Under the pieces are notes generated by a model, which saw nothing but the letters and a program-made list of their open reading frames with translations, did no database searches and was not told where the DNA came from. DNA of 5,254 bases, from contig JAKAZC010000032.1 in assembly GCA_021826655.1 (NCBI GenBank), positions 9,199-14,452 on the forward strand, given 5' to 3'. The stretch is from Actinomycetes bacterium (GTDB lineage Bacteria > Actinomycetota > Acidimicrobiia > Acidimicrobiales > RAAP-2). Shown in pieces: positions 1 to 5,254 of this stretch. The number at the start of each line of letters is the position of its first letter. Positions within the stretch are counted from its first letter, which is position 1. Both the position numbers and the translations under genes were made by a program.

Positions 1-838
1 TCAGGACGTCCAGGCGGTCGTGGGTGGCGAGGAACTCCTCGGCCAGGCCCCGCACCTGGTCGAACTCCCCCATGTCGGCCAGCAGGTAGGACACCTCGGC
101 GTCGGGCCCGGCCCGTCGCACCGCGGCCACGGCCTGCTCGGCCCGGTCGTGCCCACGGGCGGTCAGCACCACCTCGGCGCCCAGCCGGGCCACTCCCGCG
201 GCCGTCGCCAGCCCCAGTCCCGACGTCGCCCCCGTGATCAGCACCGTCCTCCCGTCGAGCCGGGGCGGCGGCGTCCACCCGGCGGTGCGGCTGCGCACCG
301 CCGGCCCGATCGACGAGAAGCTCCCGACGACCGTCGCCTCGAGCGCCGCGTCGACGGCCGAGGCCACGGCCCCGCCGGCCTGGGGGCGGTCGCGGGCCAC
401 GGCCGGTCCCCCCAGGGCGGCGCGCAGCCCGGCCAGGCCCTTGTCGCCGATTCGGTCGAAGAACAGGCCGAGGATCGGATTGGCGAGGGCGAAGCCGCCC
501 TTCAAGGTGAGGACTGCGTCGTAGGTGAGGATCGAGCCGCCGTCGGCCGCGGGAACCACCGTCATGGTGTCTTCCGACCGGATGGTGTCCGACTCCCCCA
601 GAAGCACCACCCGGCAGGGGGGCTCGAAGGCCACGATCCGGTAGTCGAGCGGGGTCGTGCGCGAGCCCACCTTCACCTCGAGGTGGAAGACGCTGCCCAG
701 GCCGACCGGGCCCGGGCCCAGGCGCTCGGCGGTGGCCGTTCCCGGGTCCCACTCGGCGTTGTTGGCGAAGTCCGCCATGTAGGCGAACGTGTCCTCGGCC
801 GACCGGGTCGAGATGACGGTGCCCCTGTAGCGGGCCAT
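1..838 (-). CDS. SRPBCC (START-like) domain fused to short-chain dehydrogenase/reductase, 3' end outside window
   Basis: The minus strand is open from ATG at 838 to the left edge, giving 279 residues with no stop. Residues 1-143 look like an SRPBCC/polyketide-cyclase-like ligand-binding domain: it opens MARYRGTVISTRSAEDTFAY, continues ADFANNAEWDPGT, and ends in a long helix (PILGLFFDRIGDKGLAGLRA). A linker of about 45 residues leads to an SDR Rossmann fold with the cofactor motif TGATSGLG at 202-209. The Arg in LTARGHDRAE after the second strand favours NADP(H), and ADM matches the usual adenine-contacting Asp position. The sequence stops at DRLDVL, just where SDRs continue into NNAG, so the catalytic Ser/Tyr/Lys lie outside the window. 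The start is fixed by a strong GAGGAGG ribosome-binding site. SRPBCC domains bind hydrophobic ligands and SDRs oxidise alcohols or reduce ketones, so a two-domain cytosolic enzyme on a lipid-like substrate is inferred. It is transcribed divergently from the lipid-modification operon. The substrate is unknown. Confidence 0.88.
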   Translation of the reverse strand, partial: MARYRGTVISTRSAEDTFAYMADFANNAEWDPGTATAERLGPGPVGLGSVFHLEVKVGSRTTPLDYRIVAFEPPCRVVLLGESDTIRSEDTMTVVPAADGGSILTYDAVLTLKGGFALANPILGLFFDRIGDKGLAGLRAALGGPAVARDRPQAGGAVASAVDAALEATVVGSFSSIGPAVRSRTAGWTPPPRLDGRTVLITGATSGLGLATAAGVARLGAEVVLTARGHDRAEQAVAAVRRAGPDAEVSYLLADMGEFDQVRGLAEEFLATHDRLDVL

Positions 839-844
839 GTGACG

Positions 845-851
845 CCTCCTC
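845..851 (-). promoter_or_regulatory. Strong ribosome-binding site of the SRPBCC-SDR gene
   Basis: On the minus strand this reads GAGGAGG, followed by a 6-base spacer and ATG at 838. It is the best Shine-Dalgarno match in the window and decides the start of the fusion protein at the first residue of the SRPBCC domain. Confidence 0.75.
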
Positions 852-914
852 GCGGCCCCGGGGTCGAGCGCCGGGGGGTCCTGGGCATCGGGACGGCCGG
901 ACCGCCCCGTCAAA

Positions 915-920
915 TATACT
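915..920 (+). promoter_or_regulatory. Candidate -10 element (TATACT) in the divergent intergenic region
   Basis: TATACT matches the TATAAT consensus at 5 of 6 positions. It sits in CAAATATACT, the only clear AT-rich patch of the 179-bp divergent spacer. Read on the plus strand it would drive the FAD protein/DUF1365/Cfa operon, with a start point near 927 and a leader of about 90 bases. No convincing -35 box lies at the normal distance: 17-19 bp upstream there is only GACGGC or GGGACG. The promoter may therefore need an activator or an alternative sigma factor, or may be a chance match. On the minus strand the same patch gives TTGACG (914-909) as a weak -35 candidate for the opposite gene, without a good -10. 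Confidence 0.3.
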
Positions 921-932
921 GGGCCATCTGCG

Positions 933-942
933 GCTTCGAAGC
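933..942. promoter_or_regulatory. 10-bp perfect palindrome, candidate operator
   Basis: GCTTCGAAGC is a perfect palindrome. Including the flanks (931-944, CGGCTTCGAAGCGG), 12 of 14 positions are symmetric. It lies about 12 bp downstream of the TATACT element, where a bound dimeric regulator would overlap the start of transcription. A second short palindrome, CCGATCGG, is at 952-959, with centres 18 bp apart. No specific regulator can be named and none is encoded in the window. Short G/C palindromes also occur by chance in such DNA. Confidence 0.25.
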
Positions 943-1017
943 GGGGTCATCCCGATCGGACGCCTGCTCCGAACTCAGGTGATGGGTCACGAGGATGATG
1001 GGAAGCGGGCCGGCCGG

Positions 1018-2265
1018 ATGAAGATCGCGATCGTGGGCACCGGGGTCTCGGGCCTCGTCTGCGCCCACCTGCTGGGCCGCTCCCACCATGTCACCCTCTT
1101 CGAGGCGGACGACCGGGCCGGGGGCCACGCCCACACCGTGCGGGTCGACCTGCCCGACGGGTCCTTCGACGTCGACACCGGCTTCCTGGTCTACAACGAG
1201 CGGAACTACCCGGGGCTGGTCGCGCTCTTCGACGACCTCGGCGTCGCCACCGAGCCGAGCGACATGAGCTTCGGCGTGTGCGACGAGGTGAGCGGGCTCG
1301 AGTGGAAGGGCAGTTCGTTCGACACGGTGTTCGCCCAGCGCCGCAACCTCGTCCGCCCGTCGTTCCTCCGCATGCTGGCCGACATCGTCCGGTTCAACCG
1401 ACGGGCGCGGGCCCTCCTCGAGGGGCCCCCCGACACCTCGGTGTCTCTCGGTGACCTGCTGACGTCGGGCCGGTGGTCGTCGCAGTTCCTGGACTGGTAC
1501 CTGGTTCCCATGGGGTCATCCATCTGGTCGGCCGACCCGTCGACCTTCCTCGACATCCCCGCGGTGACCTTCGCACGGTTCTTCGCCAACCACGGCCTCC
1601 TCGAATACGGAAACCAGCCGGACTGGCGCACGGTGACCGGCGGCTCCAGGCGGTACGTCGACGCCATCTTGCGCACCCTCGGCACGCGCGTCCGCCTCGA
1701 CGAGCCGGTCACCAAGATCACCCGGACCGCCGACGAGGTCGAGGTCCACACGTCGGCCGGCCCCGAGCACTTCGACCAGATCGTCGTGGCGGCCCACAGC
1801 GACCAGGCCCTCGACCTGCTGTCCGACCCCTCCCCGGTCGAGCGAGAGGTCCTGGGGGCCATCCGGTACCAACCCAACCGGGCCACGCTCCACACCGATG
1901 TGCGCCTCCTGCCGGCCAACCGCAAGGCGTGGGCCAGCTGGAACTACCACCGGGTCACCGACCTGCCCACCCGGGCCACCCTGACCTACCGACTGCGCAG
2001 CCTGCAGGGCATCGCGTCCCGGGACGAACTGCTCATCACCCTCAACCGCGACGACGCAATCGACCCGGCCACGGTGCTGCGGACGTTCGACTACGCCCAT
2101 CCGGTGTACGGCGTGGCCGCCATCGCCGCGCAGGCCCGCCACGAGGAGCTCAACGGGCAGAATCGCACGTGGTTCGCCGGCGCCTACTGGGGGTACGGCT
2201 TCCACGAGGACGGCGTCCAGAGCGCCCGGGTCGTGTGCCGCAGGTTGGCCGGCGAGGACCTGTGA
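1018..2265 (+). CDS. FAD/NAD-binding amine-oxidase-like protein (COG2907 type), first gene of lipid-modification operon
   Basis: This is a flavoprotein of 415 residues, the usual length for the family, with no signal peptide. The FAD Rossmann motif starts at the N-terminus (IVGTGVSG, residues 5-12), followed by E29 at the end of the second strand and the GG motif DRAGGHAHT (32-40). Family-typical blocks follow: DVDTGFLVYN (51-60), PMGSSIWSA (164-172), TGGSRRYVD (207-215), and the C-terminal flavin-contacting block TWFAGAYWGYGFHEDGVQSA (384-403). GTG at 979 and ATG at 982 would add 12-13 residues (MGHEDDGKRAG...) before the conserved start. ATG 1018 is preferred because homologues begin MKIAIVG directly before the dinucleotide fold, although no good ribosome-binding site precedes any of the three. 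Proteins of this group are nearly always encoded beside DUF1365 and a Cfa-like methyltransferase, as here, and a redox step on the methylated acyl chain is the usual inference. The reaction here is unproven. Confidence 0.9.
   Translation: MKIAIVGTGVSGLVCAHLLGRSHHVTLFEADDRAGGHAHTVRVDLPDGSFDVDTGFLVYNERNYPGLVALFDDLGVATEPSDMSFGVCDEVSGLEWKGSSFDTVFAQRRNLVRPSFLRMLADIVRFNRRARALLEGPPDTSVSLGDLLTSGRWSSQFLDWYLVPMGSSIWSADPSTFLDIPAVTFARFFANHGLLEYGNQPDWRTVTGGSRRYVDAILRTLGTRVRLDEPVTKITRTADEVEVHTSAGPEHFDQIVVAAHSDQALDLLSDPSPVEREVLGAIRYQPNRATLHTDVRLLPANRKAWASWNYHRVTDLPTRATLTYRLRSLQGIASRDELLITLNRDDAIDPATVLRTFDYAHPVYGVAAIAAQARHEELNGQNRTWFAGAYWGYGFHEDGVQSARVVCRRLAGEDL
2254..2258 (+). promoter_or_regulatory. Ribosome-binding site inside the FAD gene for the DUF1365 gene
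   Basis: GAGGA lies within the last codons of the upstream gene, 3 bases before GTG 2262. The spacing is short, but together with the GTGA overlap it supports GTG 2262 as the start and translation coupled to the preceding gene. Confidence 0.45.
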
Positions 2266-3113
2266 CCGCGGGAGCGCCCATCACCGCCCGGGCCCCGACC
2301 TCGGCGCTGCGCAGCGCCGTCTACGAGGGACGCGTCGCCCACCACCGGTTCACCCCGGTCGACCACCGATTCACCTACCGTATCGCCCTCGTCTACCTCG
2401 ATCTCGCCGAGGTCGAGTTCGTCTGCCGGCTCCATCCGCTGTGGAGTGCCGAGCGGACCAACGCCGTCTCGTTCCGCCGGAGTGACTTCCTGGGGGACCC
2501 GGGGGTGCCGTTGGACACCGCCGTACGGGCCGTGGTGGAGGAGCGGACCGGCCGGCGTCCCACCGGTCCCATCGCCGTGCTCACCCAGCTCCGGACGTGG
2601 GGCTGGCTGTTCAACCCCATCACCACGTACTACTGCTACGACGCCAGCGGAACCAAGGTCGAGACGACGGTGGTCGAGGTGACCAACACACCCTGGCACG
2701 AGCGGACGGCGTACGTACTGGAGGGCACGGGGACGCACCGGGTGGCCAAGGGCATGCACGTCTCACCCTTCCTGCCCATGGACCTCACCCACCGGTTCAC
2801 CATCGGCGTGCCGGGCGAACGACTGGCGCTGGCCGTCGACGACTACCGGGGTGACGAGCGGGTGTTCACCGCCTCGCTGACACTCACCCGCCTGCCGGTG
2901 GGCCGCCGGGCCCAGGGACGACTGTTGTGGCGGTTCCCCCTGATGACCGTGCGGGTGTCCTGGGGCATCTATCGCCAGGCACTCGCCCTGCGCCGCAAGG
3001 GCCTACCCTTCCACCGGCATCCGGACCGGGAGGCGGGAGCCGGCGGGAGCGAAGTCACGTCGTCCGCGCCCCGTGCCCCGCTGCGGCCCACCGGGCGCAG
3101 ACGGGTGAACTGA
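2262..3113 (+). CDS. DUF1365 family protein
   Basis: This protein has 283 residues and starts at GTG, which overlaps the stop of the FAD gene (GTGA), so translational coupling is likely. The family signatures appear in order: SAVYEGRVAHHRFTPVDHRF (18-37), the block after it ending YLDL (45-48), RRSDFLGDPG, the hallmark LRTWGWLFNPITTYYCYD (110-127), EVTNTPWHERTAYVL (139-153), and KGMHVSPFLPMD (163-174). The core ends near the motif LPFHRHP. After it comes a low-complexity tail of about 30 residues, rich in Gly, Ser, Pro and Arg and ending GRRRVN, which is probably disordered. Many conserved aromatic residues and no transmembrane segment suggest a soluble or peripheral protein. The biochemical function of DUF1365 is not known to me. 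Its constant company with FAD/amine-oxidase-like and Cfa-like genes implies a role in the same fatty-acyl modification. Confidence 0.92.
   Translation: MTAGAPITARAPTSALRSAVYEGRVAHHRFTPVDHRFTYRIALVYLDLAEVEFVCRLHPLWSAERTNAVSFRRSDFLGDPGVPLDTAVRAVVEERTGRRPTGPIAVLTQLRTWGWLFNPITTYYCYDASGTKVETTVVEVTNTPWHERTAYVLEGTGTHRVAKGMHVSPFLPMDLTHRFTIGVPGERLALAVDDYRGDERVFTASLTLTRLPVGRRAQGRLLWRFPLMTVRVSWGIYRQALALRRKGLPFHRHPDREAGAGGSEVTSSAPRAPLRPTGRRRVN
3104..3108 (+). promoter_or_regulatory. Ribosome-binding site of the Cfa-like gene
   Basis: GGTGA sits 7 bases before ATG 3116, inside the last codons of the DUF1365 gene. It pairs with the 3' part of the anti-Shine-Dalgarno sequence and supports ATG 3116 over the much longer in-frame extension that would begin at 2927. 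Confidence 0.5.
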
Positions 3114-3115
3114 GC

Positions 3116-4381
3116 ATGGCGGAACTCCCGATCGGCTGGCTGGGTCCCCGGGGCGGCACCCTGATCGCCACCCGTTTCCTCCGGTTCATGGCATCCCACC
3201 TCCACGGGGGGACGCTGGTGGTGGTCGACGCCGACGGTACCCACCGGTTCGGAGACGGGCCCCCCGAGGCCACCATGGTCGTCCACGACCCCTCCGTCTA
3301 CTGGAGCACGCTCCGTCAGGGCTCGGTCGGGCTGGGAGGCGACTACGCCGACGGCCTGTGGGACTGCGACGACCTCACCACGCTCACCCGGGTGCTCAAC
3401 CGCGGCCTCCGTCCGGTCACCGCCGTCCAGGACCGGGTCGGCCAGGCGGTCGGCTCCTCGACCGACTGGTTCCGGCGGCTCCGCCCACCGTCGAAGCACG
3501 TGGACCGCCACAACATCCGGTCGCACTACGACGTGTCGAACGACTTCTTCTCCCTCATGCTCGACGAGACCATGATGTACTCGTCGGCCGTGTTCACCGA
3601 CCCCATGGTCAGCCTGGCCGACGCCCAGCGGGCCAAGCTGGATCGCCTGAGCAGGAAGCTCGGACTCGGCCCCGACGACCACGTGGTGGAGATCGGCACC
3701 GGATGGGGAGGCTTCGCCTGCCATGCCGCCGCCTCCTACGGCTGCCGGGTGACCACCACCACCAATTCGGACGCCCAGTTCGAGTTCGCCTCGAAGCGGG
3801 TGGTCGACGCAGGCCTCGCCGACCGGGTCACGGTTCTCAACCGGGACTACCGTGACCTGTCCGGGACCTACGACAAGCTGGTCTCCATCGAGATGATCGA
3901 GGCCGTCGACTGGCGCCAGCACGACACGTTCTTCCGCACCTGCGCCGGCCTGCTCCACGACCAGGGGATCATGGCGCTGCAGGCCATCACCGTGGAGGAC
4001 CGCAGTTTCGAGCGGGCCAAGAACGGGACCGACTTCGTCCGCGAGTACATCTTCCCCGGCGGGTGCATCCCGTCGATGGAGGCGATCACCAGGTCGTTGC
4101 GTCGGGCCACGCCGATGACGGTCGTCGACGTCGAGGACATCGGACGCCACTACGCCGAGACGCTGCGCCGGTGGCACCGGAACCTGGAGGAGCAGGCCGA
4201 CCAGGTCAGCGCCCTCGGACTCGACGACCGGTTCCAGCGGCTGTGGAGCTTCTACCTCTGCTACTGCGAGGGTGCCTTCCTCGAGCGTCACATCAGCGAC
4301 GTGCAGATGGTGATGGCCATGCCGGGTTGGCGGGCACCGATGTCGGTGCGCGAGGGCGGCGCCGCCGTCGGTGGACGTTGA
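3116..4381 (+). CDS. Cfa-like SAM-dependent fatty-acyl methyltransferase (cyclopropane-fatty-acyl-phospholipid synthase family, COG2230)
   Basis: The protein has 421 residues and starts 2 bp after the DUF1365 stop, the last gene of the three-gene operon. An N-terminal domain of about 130 residues precedes the catalytic domain, as in Cfa enzymes. Catalytic-domain motifs are HYDVSNDFF (137-145), MMYSSAVF (153-160), SAM motif I VVEIGTGWGGFA (190-201), VSIEMIEAVD (256-265), ALQAIT (287-292), EYIFPGGCIPS (310-320), HYAETL (345-350) and, near the C-terminus, CEGAFLERHISDVQMV. Family members move a methyl carbon from SAM to the double bond of an unsaturated phospholipid acyl chain at the membrane surface. 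Against E. coli Cfa, aligned from memory, E262, I291 and Y346 match bicarbonate ligands E239, I268 and Y317. C139 is replaced by S157 and H266 by Q289. A methyl- or methylene-branched product instead of cyclopropane is therefore possible, and the name cfa should be used with care. Family assignment is near certain; the product is not. Confidence 0.93.
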   Translation: MAELPIGWLGPRGGTLIATRFLRFMASHLHGGTLVVVDADGTHRFGDGPPEATMVVHDPSVYWSTLRQGSVGLGGDYADGLWDCDDLTTLTRVLNRGLRPVTAVQDRVGQAVGSSTDWFRRLRPPSKHVDRHNIRSHYDVSNDFFSLMLDETMMYSSAVFTDPMVSLADAQRAKLDRLSRKLGLGPDDHVVEIGTGWGGFACHAAASYGCRVTTTTNSDAQFEFASKRVVDAGLADRVTVLNRDYRDLSGTYDKLVSIEMIEAVDWRQHDTFFRTCAGLLHDQGIMALQAITVEDRSFERAKNGTDFVREYIFPGGCIPSMEAITRSLRRATPMTVVDVEDIGRHYAETLRRWHRNLEEQADQVSALGLDDRFQRLWSFYLCYCEGAFLERHISDVQMVMAMPGWRAPMSVREGGAAVGGR

Positions 4382-4409
4382 TCCCCGTCCCGAACAGGAC
4401 CGTCCCCGA

Positions 4410-4829
4410 CTACCCGACGCTGCGGATCCGATCGGGCTCCCAGAAGGCCCGGATCGCGGCCAACCTGCCGTCGGGGCCGCGCCGGTAGCTGTAGACCCCG
4501 TCCACCTCGACGGCGCTCCCGCCGACGAGCCCGATGCGGATCGTCCCGACGTTGGCGACCTCGTCACCGCACAGGAACGACTGGCGGATCGTGAACCGGA
4601 TCGACTCGTTGACCCCGATCACGTTGTCGTAGAAGGCGGCGATGGCCTCCGGACCATGGTGGCCGACACCTTCGGGGTCGAACGCCGAGGGACCGACTGG
4701 GTCCTCCACCACGGCGTCGTCGGCGAAGAGTGCGAGCCACGCCGCGCGGTCGCCCGCCTCGACGGCGGCCATGGAGGCACGCCCCAGGTCGCGGGCGCTG
4801 GGCCCGTCGCCGGTACCGGCCGTGCTCAA
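4410..4829 (-). CDS. NTF2/SnoaL-like small protein (ketosteroid-isomerase fold)
   Basis: This protein of 139 residues has an alpha+beta-barrel cone pattern: helix AAVEAGDRAAWLALFADDAV (21-40), the motif VEDPVGPS (41-48), GPEAIAAFYDNVIG, then beta strands ending DGRLAAIRAFWEP. The start is TTG 4829, overlapping the stop of the upstream monooxygenase gene (TTGA) with AGGTGG 4 bases ahead; ATG at residue 20 is the alternative but would trim the first helix. D43 in VEDPVG aligns with the catalytic base Asp40 of Pseudomonas putida ketosteroid isomerase. The equivalents of Tyr16 and Asp103 are not visible (S19, and Val or Tyr, by my alignment), so true steroid isomerase activity is doubtful. The fold also serves epoxide hydrolases, cyclases and plain ligand binders. 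It is probably co-transcribed with the monooxygenase and convergent with the lipid operon. The function is unassigned. Confidence 0.85.
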   Translation of the reverse strand: MSTAGTGDGPSARDLGRASMAAVEAGDRAAWLALFADDAVVEDPVGPSAFDPEGVGHHGPEAIAAFYDNVIGVNESIRFTIRQSFLCGDEVANVGTIRIGLVGGSAVEVDGVYSYRRGPDGRLAAIRAFWEPDRIRSVG

Positions 4830-5254
4830 CTGCCCACCTTGGCGATCACGTCGTCGGCGAAGCGCCGGAGGTTGTCCAACTTGGACTGCAGCGGTTCGAT
4901 GTCCGGACCCACCTCGTACGGCCAGCGGAAGCCGACGATCACGTCCGTGACCCCCTGCTCCTCGAGCCGATGGATGCCGTCGGGGGTGAACGCGTCGAGC
5001 GAGATCACGTGCACCTCGAAGGGCCGATCCGCCGTGCCCTCCTCGTCGCGAAGCCGGTGGAGTTCGGCCAGCAGTCCCGGGAGGTCCGCAGGGTCCCCAC
5101 CCCCGTGGAGCCAGCCGTCACACCGTGCCGCCCGGCGCAGCGCCGGGGTTGCGTGTCCGCCGACCAGGATGGGGAGCGGCTCGGTGGGGACCGGGCTCAT
5201 CATGACCGAGGGGATGTCGTAGCACTCGCCGTGGTATTCGAAGTAGCCCCCCGC
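4826..5254 (-). CDS. Luciferase-like monooxygenase (LLM class, probably F420- or flavin-dependent), C-terminal part; 5' end outside window
   Basis: The minus-strand frame is open to the right edge; 142 residues and the stop are visible. The frame does not begin at the ATGs near 5203: the 17 codons upstream continue the family pattern (GGYFEYHGECYDIPSV), so the start lies beyond the window. The block PVPTEPLPILVGGHATPALR (residues 21-40), followed by RAARCDGW (41-48), is the classic C-terminal half of the LLM TIM barrel, where PxPilvGG and the DGW turn shape the cofactor pocket. The tail (QGVTDVIVGFRWPY..., then LDNLRRFADDVI) matches the last strand and helix of the family. Members use FMN or F420 to oxidise or reduce small organic substrates. 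In high-GC actinobacteria F420 is common, but the cofactor-discriminating N-terminus is missing here. It is followed by the coupled NTF2-like gene. The substrate is unknown. Confidence 0.87.
   Translation of the reverse strand, partial: AGGYFEYHGECYDIPSVMMSPVPTEPLPILVGGHATPALRRAARCDGWLHGGGDPADLPGLLAELHRLRDEEGTADRPFEVHVISLDAFTPDGIHRLEEQGVTDVIVGFRWPYEVGPDIEPLQSKLDNLRRFADDVIAKVGS
4834..4839 (-). promoter_or_regulatory. Ribosome-binding site supporting the TTG start of the NTF2-like gene
   Basis: On the minus strand this reads AGGTGG, 4 bases before TTG 4829, inside the last codons of the monooxygenase gene. With the TTGA stop-start overlap it supports a coupled TTG start. Confidence 0.45.

Noticed and set aside
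892..911. Inverted repeat GACGG/CCGTC in the divergent spacer
   Set aside because: The arms are only 5 bp around a 10-base centre in G/C-rich DNA, which is expected by chance.
20..982. Plus-strand open frame of 320 residues opposite the SRPBCC-SDR gene
   Set aside because: The composition is Arg/Gly/His/Pro-rich without motifs, and the minus strand holds a clear two-domain protein with a strong ribosome-binding site.
1473..2261. N-terminal extension of the DUF1365 frame back to 1473
   Set aside because: This part overlaps the FAD gene almost entirely and translates to Arg/Pro/Gly-rich nonsense. The DUF1365 homology begins just after GTG 2262, at the stop-start overlap.
4382..4409. Possible shared terminator in the convergent gap
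   Set aside because: Only a weak hairpin is visible (GTCC at 4387-4390 with GGAC at 4397-4400, 4-bp stem, 6-base loop) and there is no T-run on either strand, so it is not called.
2969..4567. Long minus-strand open frame of 532 residues opposite the Cfa-like gene
   Set aside because: It lies antisense to a gene with full family motifs. The translation is low-complexity, rich in Gly, Val, Asp and Arg, with no recognisable domain; such frames are expected opposite high-GC genes.
4826..5203. A complete 125-residue protein starting at the ATG at 5203
   Set aside because: The frame continues upstream to the window edge with family-typical residues, so this is an internal Met of a truncated monooxygenase gene.

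Overview
The window is very GC-rich and has the strong third-position G/C bias of a high-GC actinobacterium. That bias leaves long open but meaningless frames on the opposite strand of almost every gene. A luciferase-like monooxygenase of the type that is often F420-dependent fits Actinomycetota; Acidimicrobiia or a similar lineage is a guess. There are six protein genes, two of them cut by the window edges, and no RNA genes, insertion sequences or CRISPR.

Layout. (1) On the left, on the minus strand, is the 5' part of a gene fusing an SRPBCC (START-like) lipid-binding domain to a short-chain dehydrogenase/reductase (SDR); it runs off the left edge. (2) A 179-bp divergent intergenic region follows, with one AT-rich -10-like hexamer and a 10-bp perfect palindrome. 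(3) A compact plus-strand operon comes next: a COG2907-type FAD/NAD-binding amine-oxidase-like protein, a DUF1365 protein (GTGA overlap) and a Cfa-like SAM-dependent fatty-acyl methyltransferase (2-bp gap). (4) After a 28-bp convergent gap, two minus-strand genes are joined by a TTGA overlap: the C-terminal part of a luciferase-like monooxygenase, which enters from the right edge, and a small NTF2/SnoaL-like (ketosteroid-isomerase fold) protein.

How they may work together. The FAD protein, DUF1365 and Cfa-like trio is a recurrent bacterial neighbourhood, usually read as a membrane fatty-acid modification module: the methyltransferase adds a SAM-derived carbon to an unsaturated acyl chain, and the flavoprotein would act on the product redox-wise. 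The Cfa-like enzyme keeps the SAM-binding core but differs from E. coli Cfa at two bicarbonate-site positions (Cys139 to Ser, His266 to Gln). Its product may therefore be something other than a cyclopropane ring, such as a methyl- or methylene-branched chain. The divergent SRPBCC-SDR fusion is a plausible fourth component, handling a hydrophobic substrate and doing an NADP(H)-linked step. This is inferred from position and domain content only. The right-hand pair looks like a separate transcription unit.
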